A stretch of DNA of 64,000 nt, taken from assembly GCA_033675545.1 (NCBI GenBank), contig JAWDGP010006462.1, forward strand, positions 610,001 through 674,000, read 5' to 3'. The stretch comes from Elysia crispata. Taxonomy: Eukaryota > Mollusca > Gastropoda > Plakobranchidae. The notes under the pieces were generated by a model, which saw only the letters and a program-made list of their open reading frames with translations, searched no databases and was not told the origin of the DNA. The translations under genes and the position numbers were made by a program. Shown here piece after piece: positions 1 to 16,700 of the stretch. Positions within the stretch are counted from its first letter, which is position 1; each line of letters starts with the position of its first letter.

Positions 1-1540
1 CCAAATCCTTTGCGAAAAACAAAGAACTCCCTTTCCTAACTTCTTATATTTCATGGAAACATAACAGGTTAAATAATCCTTGCAGTCACATTTTTTCTGA
101 TTCTATTTCTTCACAACTGATGCAACTTCTTCTTCCCCTCAGCACATTTCCATAAAAATTTGAATTAAATCGAGTTGACTTGAGAGAAGGCAAAGTCATT
201 GAGCCATGAAAACGATAAATCCAATTCTCTAAAATTCAAACCCGCAACTGATGTTAAATTGCGAATTTTTATTTTGAAGATCGGTTTTGAGAATTTTGTT
301 CTCAAAGCTACATAAAAAGCACAGTTAACTAAACTTTTCCCACAATTCCGTTCTTAGAGGATTGAAAGACTAATCCAGCGAATGTGTTATACCCTTTGGC
401 TATGGCAATTGACTAAACTTGCTTGCTTCTTCTCACACTTTTTCTCTAAATCTTTCTCGATGGTGTCAAATGGAATCCGCAATGCATGTTGGTCGAGCAG
501 TTCCCACAGCGCCGACCCTAATCGTTGCAACAGTACTTTGCTCAGCAGGTGGTGAAAGAGAACCGTGACGGACCCGGCACAGATGGCAAGTAGGGGCGGA
601 TTGCTCAAACACCCATAACGTGTTAGGTAATATATCTATCACTTTGTATTGACTTGTAACTATGATAACAAAAAGTTGTCTAAAAGTCAAAACCGCTTAA
701 AAATATCTTTGAACAGGAAAACCTCCAGTGCTATTGCTGCTTTCCGATTTAGGGCCAAGACGCTTTTGTAGTGACAAATGACTGCGTTGACTGCTATAGA
801 AATGGCTCAAGATAATGATGATGAATATGATAGTGCTGATGGCGATGATGATGGACATAATAACGATGATAGTGAGGATAATTGTAAGAGTGGGTTTGCA
901 ACGGCGATATCACTAAAGAAACGTCTCATTCACATATCAAATAAGTAGAGAGTAAAACTTCTTAAAAAAAAGAACCTAGGGAAAAGGCTCTTATAAGCTG
1001 AGCTTTCTCTGCGTACACGCCTCTGAAAGTCAGCATAACCGATCAGCGGTTTTAGAGCGCAGCTTTGTCTCCAGATTAACACAAATCTCAGCTTGACCCA
1101 CACTCGAAGACAGATAAACCGTTGCCAGAAAGCTCAAGTTTACAATCCAGAGTGATCGGATAATCCGCTTAGCGCGAGCGTTGCCCGTGTGGCTTGCAGA
1201 AAGATCGAGGTACCGCTAACTCCCAATTAGTAATATACTTTCTTAACACTATATAGTATTGATGCAATGAAGTAGGTGCACATTGACCAGATTTTTAATG
1301 GGTTAGCCAAAAATTGTTTTGGCTGCATTTTTTTGTATATGGCTTTTGGACATTCTTTTACCATAAAAACATTCCTGGAAAACTACATAGGGCTACAGGT
1401 ACTTTCTTTTAGACTAAGATTAGAAAAATCACCAAGCGTATATGATAGCCATTTACTTTCAAGTCATGTTTAATGTTCGTGTGGCGTAACGTTTGTTGTT
1501 GGAGATAAACTGGGATAATTCAGCTGAATATTAGCAGCGT
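1..1540. other. Non-coding, no supported gene
   Basis: A GC-richer patch at 430-610 has a minus-strand frame (387-608) with a plausible composition but no recognisable domain. GAT-rich degenerate repeat lies at 800-890. A second GC-richer patch at 985-1,220 has no frame or promoter I can support. Confidence 0.5.
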
Positions 1541-4758
<3,218 letters not shown>

Positions 4759-4767
4759 CTCCCCCCC

Positions 4768-4824
<57 letters not shown>

Positions 4825-4892
4825 TCTCTCTCTCCATTTCTCTGTCTGCCTATCTGTCTCTCTCTATATCTGTCTGTCTGTCTCTCTTTCCT
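4759..4892. repeat. (CT)n/(CTGT)n imperfect microsatellite
   Basis: A C-run is followed by interrupted CT and TCTG/TATC units. Confidence 0.95.
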
Positions 4893-4922
4893 TCCGTCAA
4901 GGTTTCCTCGGAAAGTCAAAAT

Positions 4923-5115
4923 ATGTAAAGAACACAAGATTACCACAACTACTGTGACAGAGGCTACAGTTACTAATGTAACAAGGATCAAGACATGAAG
5001 AGAATACAGGATTACCACAGCCACTGTGGAAGAGACTACCGGTGGTAATGTAGCGCGGGTCAAGACATGAAGAAAGTACGAGGTACTGTTACTACAGCAG
5101 TCTGAACCAAAAGAT
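4923..5115. repeat. 72-bp tandem repeat, about 2.7 copies
   Basis: Copies start at 4,923, 4,995 and 5,067 (ATGWAGARAAYACARGATTACCAC...). The step of 72 keeps a minus-strand frame open (within 4,743-5,135) that reads as a repeating Val/Thr/Leu-rich peptide. I judge this to be a by-product of the repeat rather than a gene. Confidence 0.8.
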
Positions 5116-6359
5116 GTAAAGTAGACAACGAGCAAGTAAAATATAGAATTTCGCCAAAGCAGGTAAGATTTAACCGGCTCTTTTTGTTACGATAGGTTGG
5201 ACACATTGAGAAAGAAACTTATTAAATTTTTTCCTCCCTAGAGGCAGGAAAGGGGGGGAGGGGATTTACAAAAATGTTTGAATATTTTTTCCCGAATATA
5301 ATGGTTATCGTAGAAACGGCAGCCATCTTAAAAATATACCAACAATATTGAGAAGACTAAGGTTTTCTTTTTTCTTTTTTTTTTTTTTTTTAAATTTTGA
5401 CCAATTGACTTGAGACTTGACATAATTATACATTAAAATATTTAAAGGATATATTTTCCAATATCGGGTTTTGAAAAGAAGATATTGATTTTAAATTTAC
5501 TGCTTTATTTTTTTTGGCATTTTTTGTTACATAATGGCTCACAACGTTCTCAAATTTGAATTTACCTAAAAAGATCCTATACGATACTTTAATTTTAGAT
5601 CTAATAAGCTTGATCTCTTCTGAGTTTCTTTAGAATATTGACAAGAATAAAAAGGTCATTTAACAAAAATTGACAAAAGACGCTTTGAGAAAAACGCATT
5701 TTTTGGTAAATAAGAAAGAAAGAATAAAAAAACCTGCACAAAACAAATGCAGATCGTATAGTTTCATGTTTACTAAAATTGCACTAGATGGCTGTTCTTT
5801 TTCATATTTTTACCTTTAGAAATAATTCCAGTTTTCAAGGTCATAGTTCAAAATACCTCAGATGACCGATTTTCGGTCGGTTTCAGATTGTGTAACCCAT
5901 CCCCTCCCCACTTTCCTCCTCCCACATACATACTCGCTCTTAAGTACCCAAATTCCAACAAATTTCTACATGGAATTTGTGACGGAAATGGCTTCTTGAT
6001 CCCAGAGGAAATACATTAAACACAGGGCCAAATCCGCAGCAAGTAAGAAAACATATCCGCCGCAGATATTGGCAAAAAATTTCCCATTGAACTGAAAATA
6101 AATCAATCAAAATTAAATAACAAACAGCTAAATATTAAAATAAAAGAAAGCACGTGCACTTTTACATTGTCAGTGTTGTGGTAGTCAACAGTTTCAGAGA
6201 AGCCTGGAAAACGTGCAGCTTGTTTTCGTGTTCCCTCATCGCATAGTTTTTGTTTTCAATAAATCTTATTACTGGCAAACATGTAGCTACAGGGTCGTTA
6301 GTGTGTAGATTACCTTGATACTCATGTTACAATACTGCATGCGTCAGTACTGAGGTGAA

Positions 6360-6629
6360 AGCGGATGAGCAGAGAGAGACAGAGACGCTCACACAGATGC
6401 AGAGAGAGATAAAAGTATATAGCTAGATAGAGGCGGATAGGGAGCGAGAGAGAGGGAGAGAGATAAAGCACAGATAGAAAAAAAAGTTAGAGATAGAGAA
6501 AAGAAGGGAGGCGCAGAAATGATAAGAGCAAAGCCAAAAAAGAAATGGAAAGGGGGAAGTGATAGGAAAGATATTGATTCAGAAAGAAAAAGAATTATGG
6601 ATTTAGGGGTAAAGAGAGAGAGGGAGAGA

Positions 6630-6715
<86 letters not shown>

Positions 6716-6726
6716 CAGAGAAAGAG
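6360..6726. repeat. Purine-rich tract with (GA)n core
   Basis: Scattered GAGA/GACA runs from 6,360 lead into a GA array at about 6,611-6,726. The + frame at 6,519-6,746 is an Arg/Glu/Lys artefact. Confidence 0.9.
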
Positions 6727-9169
6727 TGATAAAAAAGAAAAGGTGAGAAAGAATGAAAGAAAACTGTGATAATCCTTGTGTGAAAGAATGTACACGGAAA
6801 AAAAAATAATTTTAGAAAATTTGACGTACAAAAACAAGCGATGCAAAAAATGAAGTAAGCCTTGAGGGAAGTTTTCGTCTAAAATATGAGTAATCGAACA
6901 CTCGTAGAAGTACAAAATGCTATCCATATGAGATCCAATGTAATATGAAGTAATTAAAAAGAACTTGAGGATAATTGTTTCATTCTTTGAAAGCTGAGAG
7001 CTAATGTGATAAAAAGTATAAAAAAAAAGTCATATCTAATTTTGATCAGGAAAAAAAAATCAGAACTGGAATGTAAAACAGAAAGGAAAAAAATCATTCG
7101 CTTTCAAAATTTTACTTAAATATACAAAATAAAAGATGTAATGAAGAAGAAGTTAATGTGTTATCAAAAAAAGATCTGACGTTAACCAAAGAAGAACAAA
7201 TTTAAAGCGCATTTTCGATTATATCTGATTTGTTTATCAGACATCTTTAGCACGCACACGTTTTTTCCCGAATAATGCAGAGATAGGTGTTACCTACATG
7301 TGAGAGAAAAAAGACACATGAGGTATAAAAACAATGCTTGGCATTTTTAAGATTTTTTACTGGAAAGGGAATAGCAGAAAATGAAGTGAGGAAAGACAAA
7401 GAAAAGCTGATAGGGTACTTGAATTGTTAAAACCGACAAGAATGTAATAGATGAGACGATCCCAAGGAATACATTTTGCTGGAATAAAAAAGTGTTGAAA
7501 TATTTTTTTAAATCAGTTTTAAAGGTCAAATTATCAAGATATGATAAGACCAACCACGTTTTACTAATGCATTACTTTATAATAGTCTAGTTACCCATCA
7601 GAAACGACCGAAGTAGCTTTAACATCATCATCAGCATCATCATTATCGCCAATTTAATTTTTATGATGTTCATTATCATGATTGTTGGTATAACTTATAT
7701 GCACAAAATCTACCGAAATTTATCTTTCATTCTGCACTAAGAATTCCTGCAATCCAGCTTAAGTTTTCATTATTTAGGCCTATATTTTTTTAAGGTTGAT
7801 ATTTTTTAAAATTTCAGCGCATACAACGTAGCCTAAGGGAGCTTCACAACTATTTTGAAGGAAAACATGTTATAAATAAAGAAAATCTAATGATGAATTA
7901 AGAGCTCAAGATGATAAACTTAACAGCAAAGTTAAATCATTACTCGAGGGTTAACGCATGTATTTTGTTCCAAAGAAAGGACCCAACGGTCAAATTGTAT
8001 CAAATCGCGACGGAAGTGTCGCTATCTTTGCTCTCCTAGATTAAAAATCTATCTCAAAGGCGTTATAGTCTAAGAGAAAATTTATTTGCATCCGCTGTGC
8101 ATTATGGTGCGCTGCAGATCTATCTGTTAAGTAAGTATTGCTTACTCCTATACTTGTAATGAGAGATTCAAAAGCACACAATCAAGAGCATAACAGTACA
8201 ACATACAAGTTAACATGAAAAAATAAATTAGTCTATGTATCTCACATGATGAATGCAGATGCGGTTGAAGATTGCACGAAAAGTACCCAAATAATGATAT
8301 AAGTAAAACTGTTTCGCCGAATTATTCTGTACATTTAGAAACAATTTGGAGTTTGCACACCTCTGGGATGCACAGTAACGGTAATCATTAAAAACGTCTT
8401 AAATTACTTTTTTTTGACAGGGTAAATGCGGTTCTAAATAATTGAAAAGTACAGTCTTTTTGTAAACGCAACCGAGTATGCGCTTTTGGGGTATACAATG
8501 TCCAGAGTTCGAAAAAAAAAAATAATAAAAAAATAGCGCCAAGGGCCAAATTGTTCTGATCCTGGCTGGCTGACAGGACTTGTTTAATTTGCGGAAGAAA
8601 AGGCTTGGCAGACCTATCATCATGAAGTGTCGAGTTACACATCATTCAATAAAACTAATATATCAACAAGGTCTGAACCTAAAGCTACCTCCCGCTTTGG
8701 TTTAAACCTAAAAATAAGTTGGACGCACTTGCTTTCTTTTATGTTATATTTCGATAAATTCAAACCTCCTACTGAAGGAAAAAAATTCCAGCTACTCATC
8801 TGATTACTGATACTCCAAGGATCACTGCAGGGTGTATTGGCTGCAGGAGCAAAGTAATACACTGACTTTTGGCATATCTCCCTCTTCAGTTGATTTATAT
8901 ACTACACAAGCGCGATTACCCATTCAAATGAGCAGGTTGAGAAGACACCTACGTTGAAGATAAACAATTTTTGCAGCAATAAAAGATTTATCTCTCCCAG
9001 GGCCACTCATTTAAAAACTTTAAATTGTTCAGAATCTTGAGACATGGAAATTCTTCTCATACATTTCGTCAAGAAGAGATTCTTTTATGAAAGGAGTAGA
9101 GATGTCAAACAAAAAAGTTCAAGAGATCTGGGCGCTCATTTTGATTTGAAACGGAAAGTTATGAAATGT

Positions 9170-9600
9170 TCTTTAAAAATGTAAAACAAAACTTGTTATT
9201 TTAGGGTGGAACACTTTGGGTGAGCTTTAGGATCACATTCATTCAGAAGTTTGAAGAACAGCTAAAAATGCACAGATTTAAAATTGATGCTGGAAGTCGT
9301 TGTTTATTCAAAAACTTCTGGGCAAACAATTCTGTAGGTTAACCTTATTTGGATTTCAAACCAGATTGCTGACACGCTCGTACACAAATTCAAAACAAAA
9401 CTTGTTATTTTTGAGTGAAACATTTTTTATTCCAAGCCTTCTGAATTACATTACTTCGTGACACTTCATACAAAGTTTGAATGGCAGTTGAAATGCAAAG
9501 AATCAGATTTATTGGACGCTGAAACTTTTATGGACTTTGAACTTTTTGATTGAAAAGCTTCTAGTGTAGCTGTTGTAGGTTCAGATTAATATTTCGAGGT
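9170..9600. repeat. ~210-bp diverged tandem duplication
   Basis: AAAACAAAACTTGTTATTTT appears near 9,184 and 9,393. In each case it is followed by GTGRAACAYTTT, a TTYGAA...GAAATGCA-like stretch and a TTGTAGGTT-like end. Copies are clearly diverged. Confidence 0.6.
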
Positions 9601-10119
9601 GAAAAAAATGTTACCTAGATCTACAAAATATGTACATGTAAATCTAGAATCAGACTGATTAAACCTCGAAAACAATATCAGTTTCAAACTTTTGTGAGCG
9701 TTGTATGAAACAGTGACGAATTAGTGATGAAAGGAATACCATGAGCGAGACATTATGACGCATTATAGGCTGATTTCTTTTCCAATTTCTTTTTTATTAT
9801 TTTTTTCCGTATACTCGAGAACAAAAAAAAAAAAAAAGGAAAATACCTTGTTTCAAAACATTTATCTCACTTAAAAACTCTAAAACACGATGCTTTTAAA
9901 GTTATTTTGCTTTATCAACCAAATTTGGCAACAAGAAATTGAAGAATTTAATAGCAACATAAATGAATTTTCCAGAGCATTTCTAGTCTAAATCCATATT
10001 AATTTAGTTTTATTGACCACATTTGAAAATTTTATTGGCAGTTCAAATTTCAGTGACCTTCATTCCTGTACATTAAATGGTTATAGAGGAGATGGTGTAG
10101 AACAGTTGCCCTAACCTTT

Positions 10120-10120
<1 letters not shown>

Positions 10121-10211
<91 letters not shown>
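10121..10211. repeat. (AAT)n microsatellite
   Basis: About 30 perfect ATA/AAT units. The poly-Tyr frame on the minus strand is an artefact. Confidence 0.97.
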
Positions 10212-10213
<2 letters not shown>

Positions 10214-10325
10214 CACTAGTTTATTATTATATAAACTGATCCACCTAAAAAGGATCATACAACAAACAGTTACTTCAATTCATGAAAAACGGATTTAATA
10301 TGTGAAAGATGGCTAAAAGAGAAAC

Positions 10326-10329
<4 letters not shown>

Positions 10330-10415
<86 letters not shown>

Positions 10416-10480
10416 AATAGACAGACAGAAAGAGACAGACAGACAGACAGAGACACACAGAGACACACAGATACACTAAC

Positions 10481-10572
<92 letters not shown>
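10330..10572. repeat. Compound (GA)n-(GACA)n-(GA)n microsatellite
   Basis: GA 10,330-10,410, then a GACA/GACACA segment, then GA 10,481-10,572. Confidence 0.97.
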
Positions 10573-10576
<4 letters not shown>

Positions 10577-10642
10577 GGGCGAGCTTGCCGCCCTTCTCCC
10601 ATTAAGAAAGATCGCCTTTGATGTGGATAAGAGTGGTTCTAC

Positions 10643-10669
10643 AAAAAAAAAAAAAAAAAAAAAAAAAAA
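10643..10669. repeat. Poly(A) run, 27 bases
   Basis: Uninterrupted A27. It could be a retrotransposed tail, but no element body was recognised next to it. Confidence 0.95.
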
Positions 10670-12074
10670 CCCTCACTCGCATACATGCAAGTCATTCAAT
10701 AAAAACTCCCTCTCTAGGCCCTACTAGCTCATGAGAAACAATGAGTAATTTTTGCCGTTCTGTTCCTAAGAAATCCTTGTAAAGTTAGTGTGTTATGACC
10801 AGACTTCTACAGATCCATTGTGCAATGCACATTTCTTTAGATCTGAGTGGTTATAAGACCTAGTTATTTTGGTATAATTATTGTGAGCTTCTTACCACGT
10901 GGGCGTGTCAAGCAATTCAATGTGTTGCTGAATCAACTGATCTGCTCTCTCCAACCTCAAACACATGCGTTCAGCGTGCTGCAGCCACAAATAATTTATG
11001 CTCTAGTTCTGTTGAAGCTTAACTATATTAATTCTCAACTTGTTAAAGAAATATGACACAAGAACCAACCTTTCACGAACACAACAGACCTATGTACCAT
11101 GTATGTTTATATCAATTCAAAGGCCTGTATAGAGACCGATATAAATACACAGGATGGACAAATAGGTAAGTAATTAATCACGATAGCGCCATTTAAACAT
11201 TTTCAAAAATGAATTGCTTTTCCATTGCTTCATGGGTCTGTTTCTTTACAGCCTCTTAAGTATATTTAGCTTATTCAGATTACACTAAGTAACGCCCTAT
11301 TGGGGTCTACTACTCACTAAAGTGCACCCTTTGTCCTCCATCAGAGAATGTGTTATTATCGAGATATCAAGTGGAAAGGAAAAAAAATATCCTTGTAAGA
11401 TGGTCTGAAGTTGATTTTAATGACTATATAGGCACACTTTTTCCTTTTTCTTTCTTTCCTGAAAAGGATTTGTGCAAAAGATGATGACGCCCTGAAAACT
11501 ATTTCCAACAGCTCGACCATCCTAAAAAAAGTTGTGACGAAGAGACCGCTCTAGAGGAATCCGATGCCTAATCGCTTAAAGATAAGTGCACTCAATTATC
11601 GGTAAAATTGCAGATATCGGCCCACCGCACGTCCGGCTTCACAATTGAATGATTTCCAAGGAAATCGAAACTTGTAGTTTAATGGGATTTTAGAGCAACA
11701 CAAAAACGCTTATATCTTGAAAAGTATTGATTTGCGACAAATAAAACCTTTATATTCGTGTTCAGCATATCAAATTCATTAAGAAATATACAAATTTAAA
11801 GCTTAGGGTGAGTTGGGTCGACATCTGCAATAATACCCAATTATCTTAGTTAATGTGTTAAAGAGAATCCGCAATAAAAAAAATGTCACCAATGCAGCAA
11901 TCAAATGTCGAGCACCAAGTTGCGCTGCAGATGTGTCGGCCATGGGACGCTAATTGTGCTAAAGTACTTCATGGGCAGGGCCGATCAAAAGGAAGAGTTT
12001 CTTGATGCAAGTGGGTATAGATTACTAACAGCAAAAACGTTCTTCATTATTGGAGGAAAAATGAGATGCTATGA

Positions 12075-12172
12075 CCTATAGCTGTTAGATGACTTTATCG
12101 AGGTCACAATAACCGTATGACCGCCTATAGCTGTTAGATGGCTTTATCGAGGTCACAATAACCGTATGACCG
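12075..12172. repeat. 49-bp tandem duplication, two copies
   Basis: CCTATAGCTGTTAGATGRCT and its continuation to ATGACCG occur at 12,075 and 12,124, differing at one base. The duplication is recent. Confidence 0.9.
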
Positions 12173-12268
12173 CAATCCCCAAGTCAATGAAATAAATAGA
12201 CGAGGAAATAAAAGGGAAAAAAATAAGACTGCAAGAATAAAGAATAAGGATCAAAATCAAGCGGTAAC

Positions 12269-12437
<169 letters not shown>

Positions 12438-12722
12438 TAAAAGTGCTGGAAAAAAGTCAAAATGTTAGAGTGAAGCAAAATGCTTTTATACCTTGATCGG
12501 AAACAGACGTGAGTTTTGGATGTAAAAATTTAAAAGAAAAAGAAAAGGAAAAAACCAACTCACACGTACATATGTTTTTTTAGTTCAATTCCTTCTTCAT
12601 ATTTAAGCAAAAAAAAAAAAAAACAATCATGGCAATAAGTCCAAATTGAAACTGATAGGACTTCCGGTTGAGTAGGTTTGTTTAGTACATGTATATTACA
12701 TGGGGTATATTATGATGCCACG

Positions 12723-12749
12723 TTTTTTTTTTTTTTTTTTTTTTTTTTT
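12723..12749. repeat. Poly(T) run, 27 bases
   Basis: Uninterrupted T27; no associated element recognised. Confidence 0.95.
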
Positions 12750-13789
12750 GTTCTTTTTGTATTGGTAGTTCATTGTTAGAAGATGATTTACACTTGCTTA
12801 TGGCATTAATAAGTTTTTTCTATGGCCCGATCAAAGGAAACCCTCTTTAGTATGATAGAGGCACCGTACCTACTTGGAAATCCTTCTGCATCTGGACCGT
12901 GTTGTTTTACAGACTCTTACGAATGTTTAAAAATAATCAGTTAGCAATGAAAGCTCACACTTGTCAGCACCAATTTAGAAGTCAGAACTATAAATACAGA
13001 ACATGCACTGGATTGTTCGCATGCACTCCGTTATGGCACAGTTCTTATTAAACTACGGTGAACTTGGAGATAGACAAAATAAGAGAAATCATCACAGGGC
13101 ATAAAGCATATGAATTTGTTCTATATGATACAGGCTTTCATAAATTTACATCACAATCGCAACTGATTTTATTTTTTTTAATCTATTTTAATCAATCACT
13201 TCTTCTATTTTTTGTTTGGTTAATGTAAGTTTATGATCCATAATACAAACAATCTGAATTCTAAAAAAATAAATTATAATAAGTTCCTTAGACCGCTTTA
13301 CACAGCAAATATGGAGTATGGTTGGATCTCTAGAAAACATGAAAGATTATGCTTTAAAACCCATTTTTAAACTTCCTACCCTAGAATTAACACTCTCAGA
13401 CAATCCACCTCAAATATCCTCTTCATTCATGGGTTTTTCTAACCAACTACTAAGGGTCGTCGATGTCATGCAGTCTATATCCCCATCAAAATAATGCTCA
13501 TCCATTCAACACCAAATCTACTCAAGTATTATTGGTTTTACTGCATCACTGATTTGATTTTATTGTTTAGGCAGCTCTCAAACTCAAAGCTGGTTGTCAC
13601 TATCATAAATGTTATTCTAGTCTATACATATTAAATCCAAAATTAGAAGTTACTATAACCATATCTTTCCAGTCTATAAAAAAGACTGCATAAACATTGG
13701 TGATCAAAGTTATCCTTCCAGTCTAAGCTAACTGTGTAGTCCAATATTCGTCTCTATCACTAACAGTGTCTTTCTGGTCAGCAGATGTT

Positions 13790-16700
13790 AGTTGTATCAA
13801 TCAACAGTGTCCTGCCAGTTTCTTCTCAGTTTCACTCATTTTTCGTGACCATACCAATCTTTATGTGCCCTAGTTTGGTCGGATGGGTAATGCAGGAGAT
13901 GAATCACAAACACCGTATTTCTCGGGGAGGGGGGCATCTGTAGCCAGCAACCAGAGAGCATTTTATAAGATGTGGACCAACAGACCCCTTTGCGAGGCAG
14001 AACCGAGAACGACCGCATATTACAGCAACCTCTTACGACTGTGATAGTGATGACTCGCAAATTGATTTCTACAATTCATGTGCTCAGGCTCTTCGATCTG
14101 GCCAGAAACCGAGGGCAGCAGTGACGCCATTGGAAACAGTATACACATAAAAAAAATACTTCATTCTTACTAGGAAAGAATATACATAGAGACTTTTGAC
14201 TTGTTCTTTAAATACGTCAAAAAGTATTTCAATAAGTCCAGAAAGGTTTTGGAAAATTGTTCTTTAGATCAAAGAATTTCCATAGTGTTCAAAATTTGAA
14301 TGACTATTACTATTAGTGCTCGCTCAAACGACATCAAAGGTAATTTAGTTCTGTGTCCTAGAAGATCGTGAACTGTCCAGGTCACTTACACACTAACACT
14401 ACATTTATTGCATGTTTCCAAATCCCTTAATGATTGTCACATTGCACTTGGAGCAGCGGTAGATAAAAAATTATGAGCGGAATCTTAAACTACATGTTCT
14501 TTCCCAGCAGCTCTCAAGCTTTGGGGAATCCAAAATGGATTACATACTTTGATTGTCTCGCTATTATGACTAAAAAAACTCCAGAATAAACAGCTCTCTT
14601 GATGAATTTACTCTGAAGTTTGACGGGTCTCATCAAGTGACACAACGCCCATTTTCAGATTTATGTTTTAGTAAGCCTGCTCTTCCCATTGTCGCTTTTA
14701 TCGGTTTCTTGGGCCTAATCTTCGCATAGCAAATTTGATCAAGTTTCTTGTCTACCCGCCCCTTTGCAACTCTGATCAGTTCTTGCGTCTACTTATCCTT
14801 ATTGCCACTTTGATCAGGTTCAATAAAAACATCTCCTTCAATGTGTCAATGATTACTGACATTCCATCGTATCCATAGTGTATCGCAAGTTTGCCTCTAT
14901 TATCATATTTTCATCATACACACAGACTAGCCCAGTATTGGTGATATGTGGTCATTGGTTGTACAATCAGCAGGCGCCACATAACGTTTATGGAAGTTTG
15001 AAACACCTGTGTCTAATCAATTTTATTCAATTGTTTTGTGTCACAAGTGAGCAACCAGTTTTGTTAATACTAGAACGATTATAGTCTACACCATGTGTAT
15101 CAGAATACACACTATCTAACCTTGAAGTGCTGTTTTGCTCTGTTCCCTCTCTGAACCATAACAAGAAATCCAACCAATGCCTATTTGCAAACAAATAGTG
15201 ATAAGCACCAGTAGTCATAATCATCAGTAAGGGACACTTTTGTATCCATCCATATTAAAAGTTTTGACCATTGTCAGACCATACTATTCTTTATGTGCCG
15301 TTGTTTGGGCCTGACGGCGGGCGGGGAGTTCAGGAGCTGAATCTCAAAACGGTAGTTGAAAAATTTTCCATTTTTAAAAAATCCTTTCACACATGCCAAA
15401 TAAGACCGAAAAAGTATTTCTCAAGGAAGAAGGGGTAAGGGGGTGGTTGAGAGAAATGTCACTGTGAGGAAGTCTTTATCGCTAAAGACCGCATTTTTAT
15501 TGCCTTGAACGAACATCCTGCTCCGCGAGAAAAAGCTGTGAATGACGATACATTTCAGCATGCTCGTGACTGTGCAGACTCGCAAATTGAGTCCTATCGT
15601 TTATGTGCCCACAAACTTCTATCAGATCCAATACCCAAGGCAGCATTGATATACATGAAAATTTTCTGCATTCTTACAGAGCTTCACAAGGCCAATTCAG
15701 TGAAGGTGACATTATGTTTTTAAACGAAATGCCAATGAATGTATCAAAAGGTACTTAAGTCACTGTATGCTGTGGATCACACTGACTGGGGTAGAAATAA
15801 GACTCTCTCATAACCTCTGTCTCGTCTCGATTCCTTCCAAATTCGACCAGGGTTCTATTGTCTATACATTTGCGTACAAAATTTGAGCGGTTTATCCAAA
15901 CTGGATTTCTTTTCAGCAATACTAAAGTCAGGAGAGACATCCTTAGAGTTATAGACGCCTGAGGTTAAACAGGAATTTTATTTCCGGATGATTGCTATTT
16001 TGAATCGATGTCAGATTCATCTCCATTTTATTTCTTTGAAAAACCCAAAACTGAATCCTTCCCTGGTACCTGCACCCTCCTCCCATGATTAAAAAGCAGA
16101 TAAAGGCCGAAATCAAATTGATGTCACAGATGAACATTTTGTGAACGGTTGTCATTGTGCTCGTTGAATTCATCTAATAGTATTTGAATAAGTCGAGAAA
16201 AAGGTTTGGAATTTTTTTTATATCATAGCGTAACTGCATCAAGTGTTATTTAATATTATGTCTCAGAAGATCGTGAACCACCTTCTTCATTTACGCACTA
16301 ACACCACATTAATCCTGTAGAGATTCTCACAGTGTACTTAGAGCAGCGGTAGATAAGAATTATAAATGGAACCTAAAACTACATGTTCCCTCAAAGCAGT
16401 TCACAAGCTGTGGAGAATCGGATGTCGATCACATTCTTTAATGTTTCCTTATAATGTGGAACTCTCTTGATGAAGCAACGTCATTCTCATTTTCAGCTTC
16501 CCCTTATACTTTGCCTTCTTTTCCTGTTGCCACTACGATTAATATCTATGGCTCATCTCCGCAATGCCACTTTAATCAATTTCTTGTCTACTTTTCCTCT
16601 TCCTGCTATGATCAATTTCAATCAAGCCTCCTTCCACTCTATACAGTGTAACCCACTTTTTGTGGTCTCAAATGTCCTATTCTATACAGAGTGTAACCCA

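Larger units (their letters stand above)
5116..10120. other. Non-coding, AT-rich, with weak coding-like patch
   Basis: It contains the purine tract (6,360) and a ~210-bp duplication (9,170). At 8,388-8,862 two minus-strand frames abut (one ending LNDV-stop, the next starting at an overlapping ATG) and look mildly protein-like. No family is recognised and the second frame runs into a poly-Phe stretch from (A)n, so no gene is called. Confidence 0.45.

Noticed and set aside
15505..15723. ORF within the macrosatellite (and others at 16,467 and 18,562).
   Set aside because: The frame is not kept in the equivalent parts of the other units, so it is not under coding constraint.
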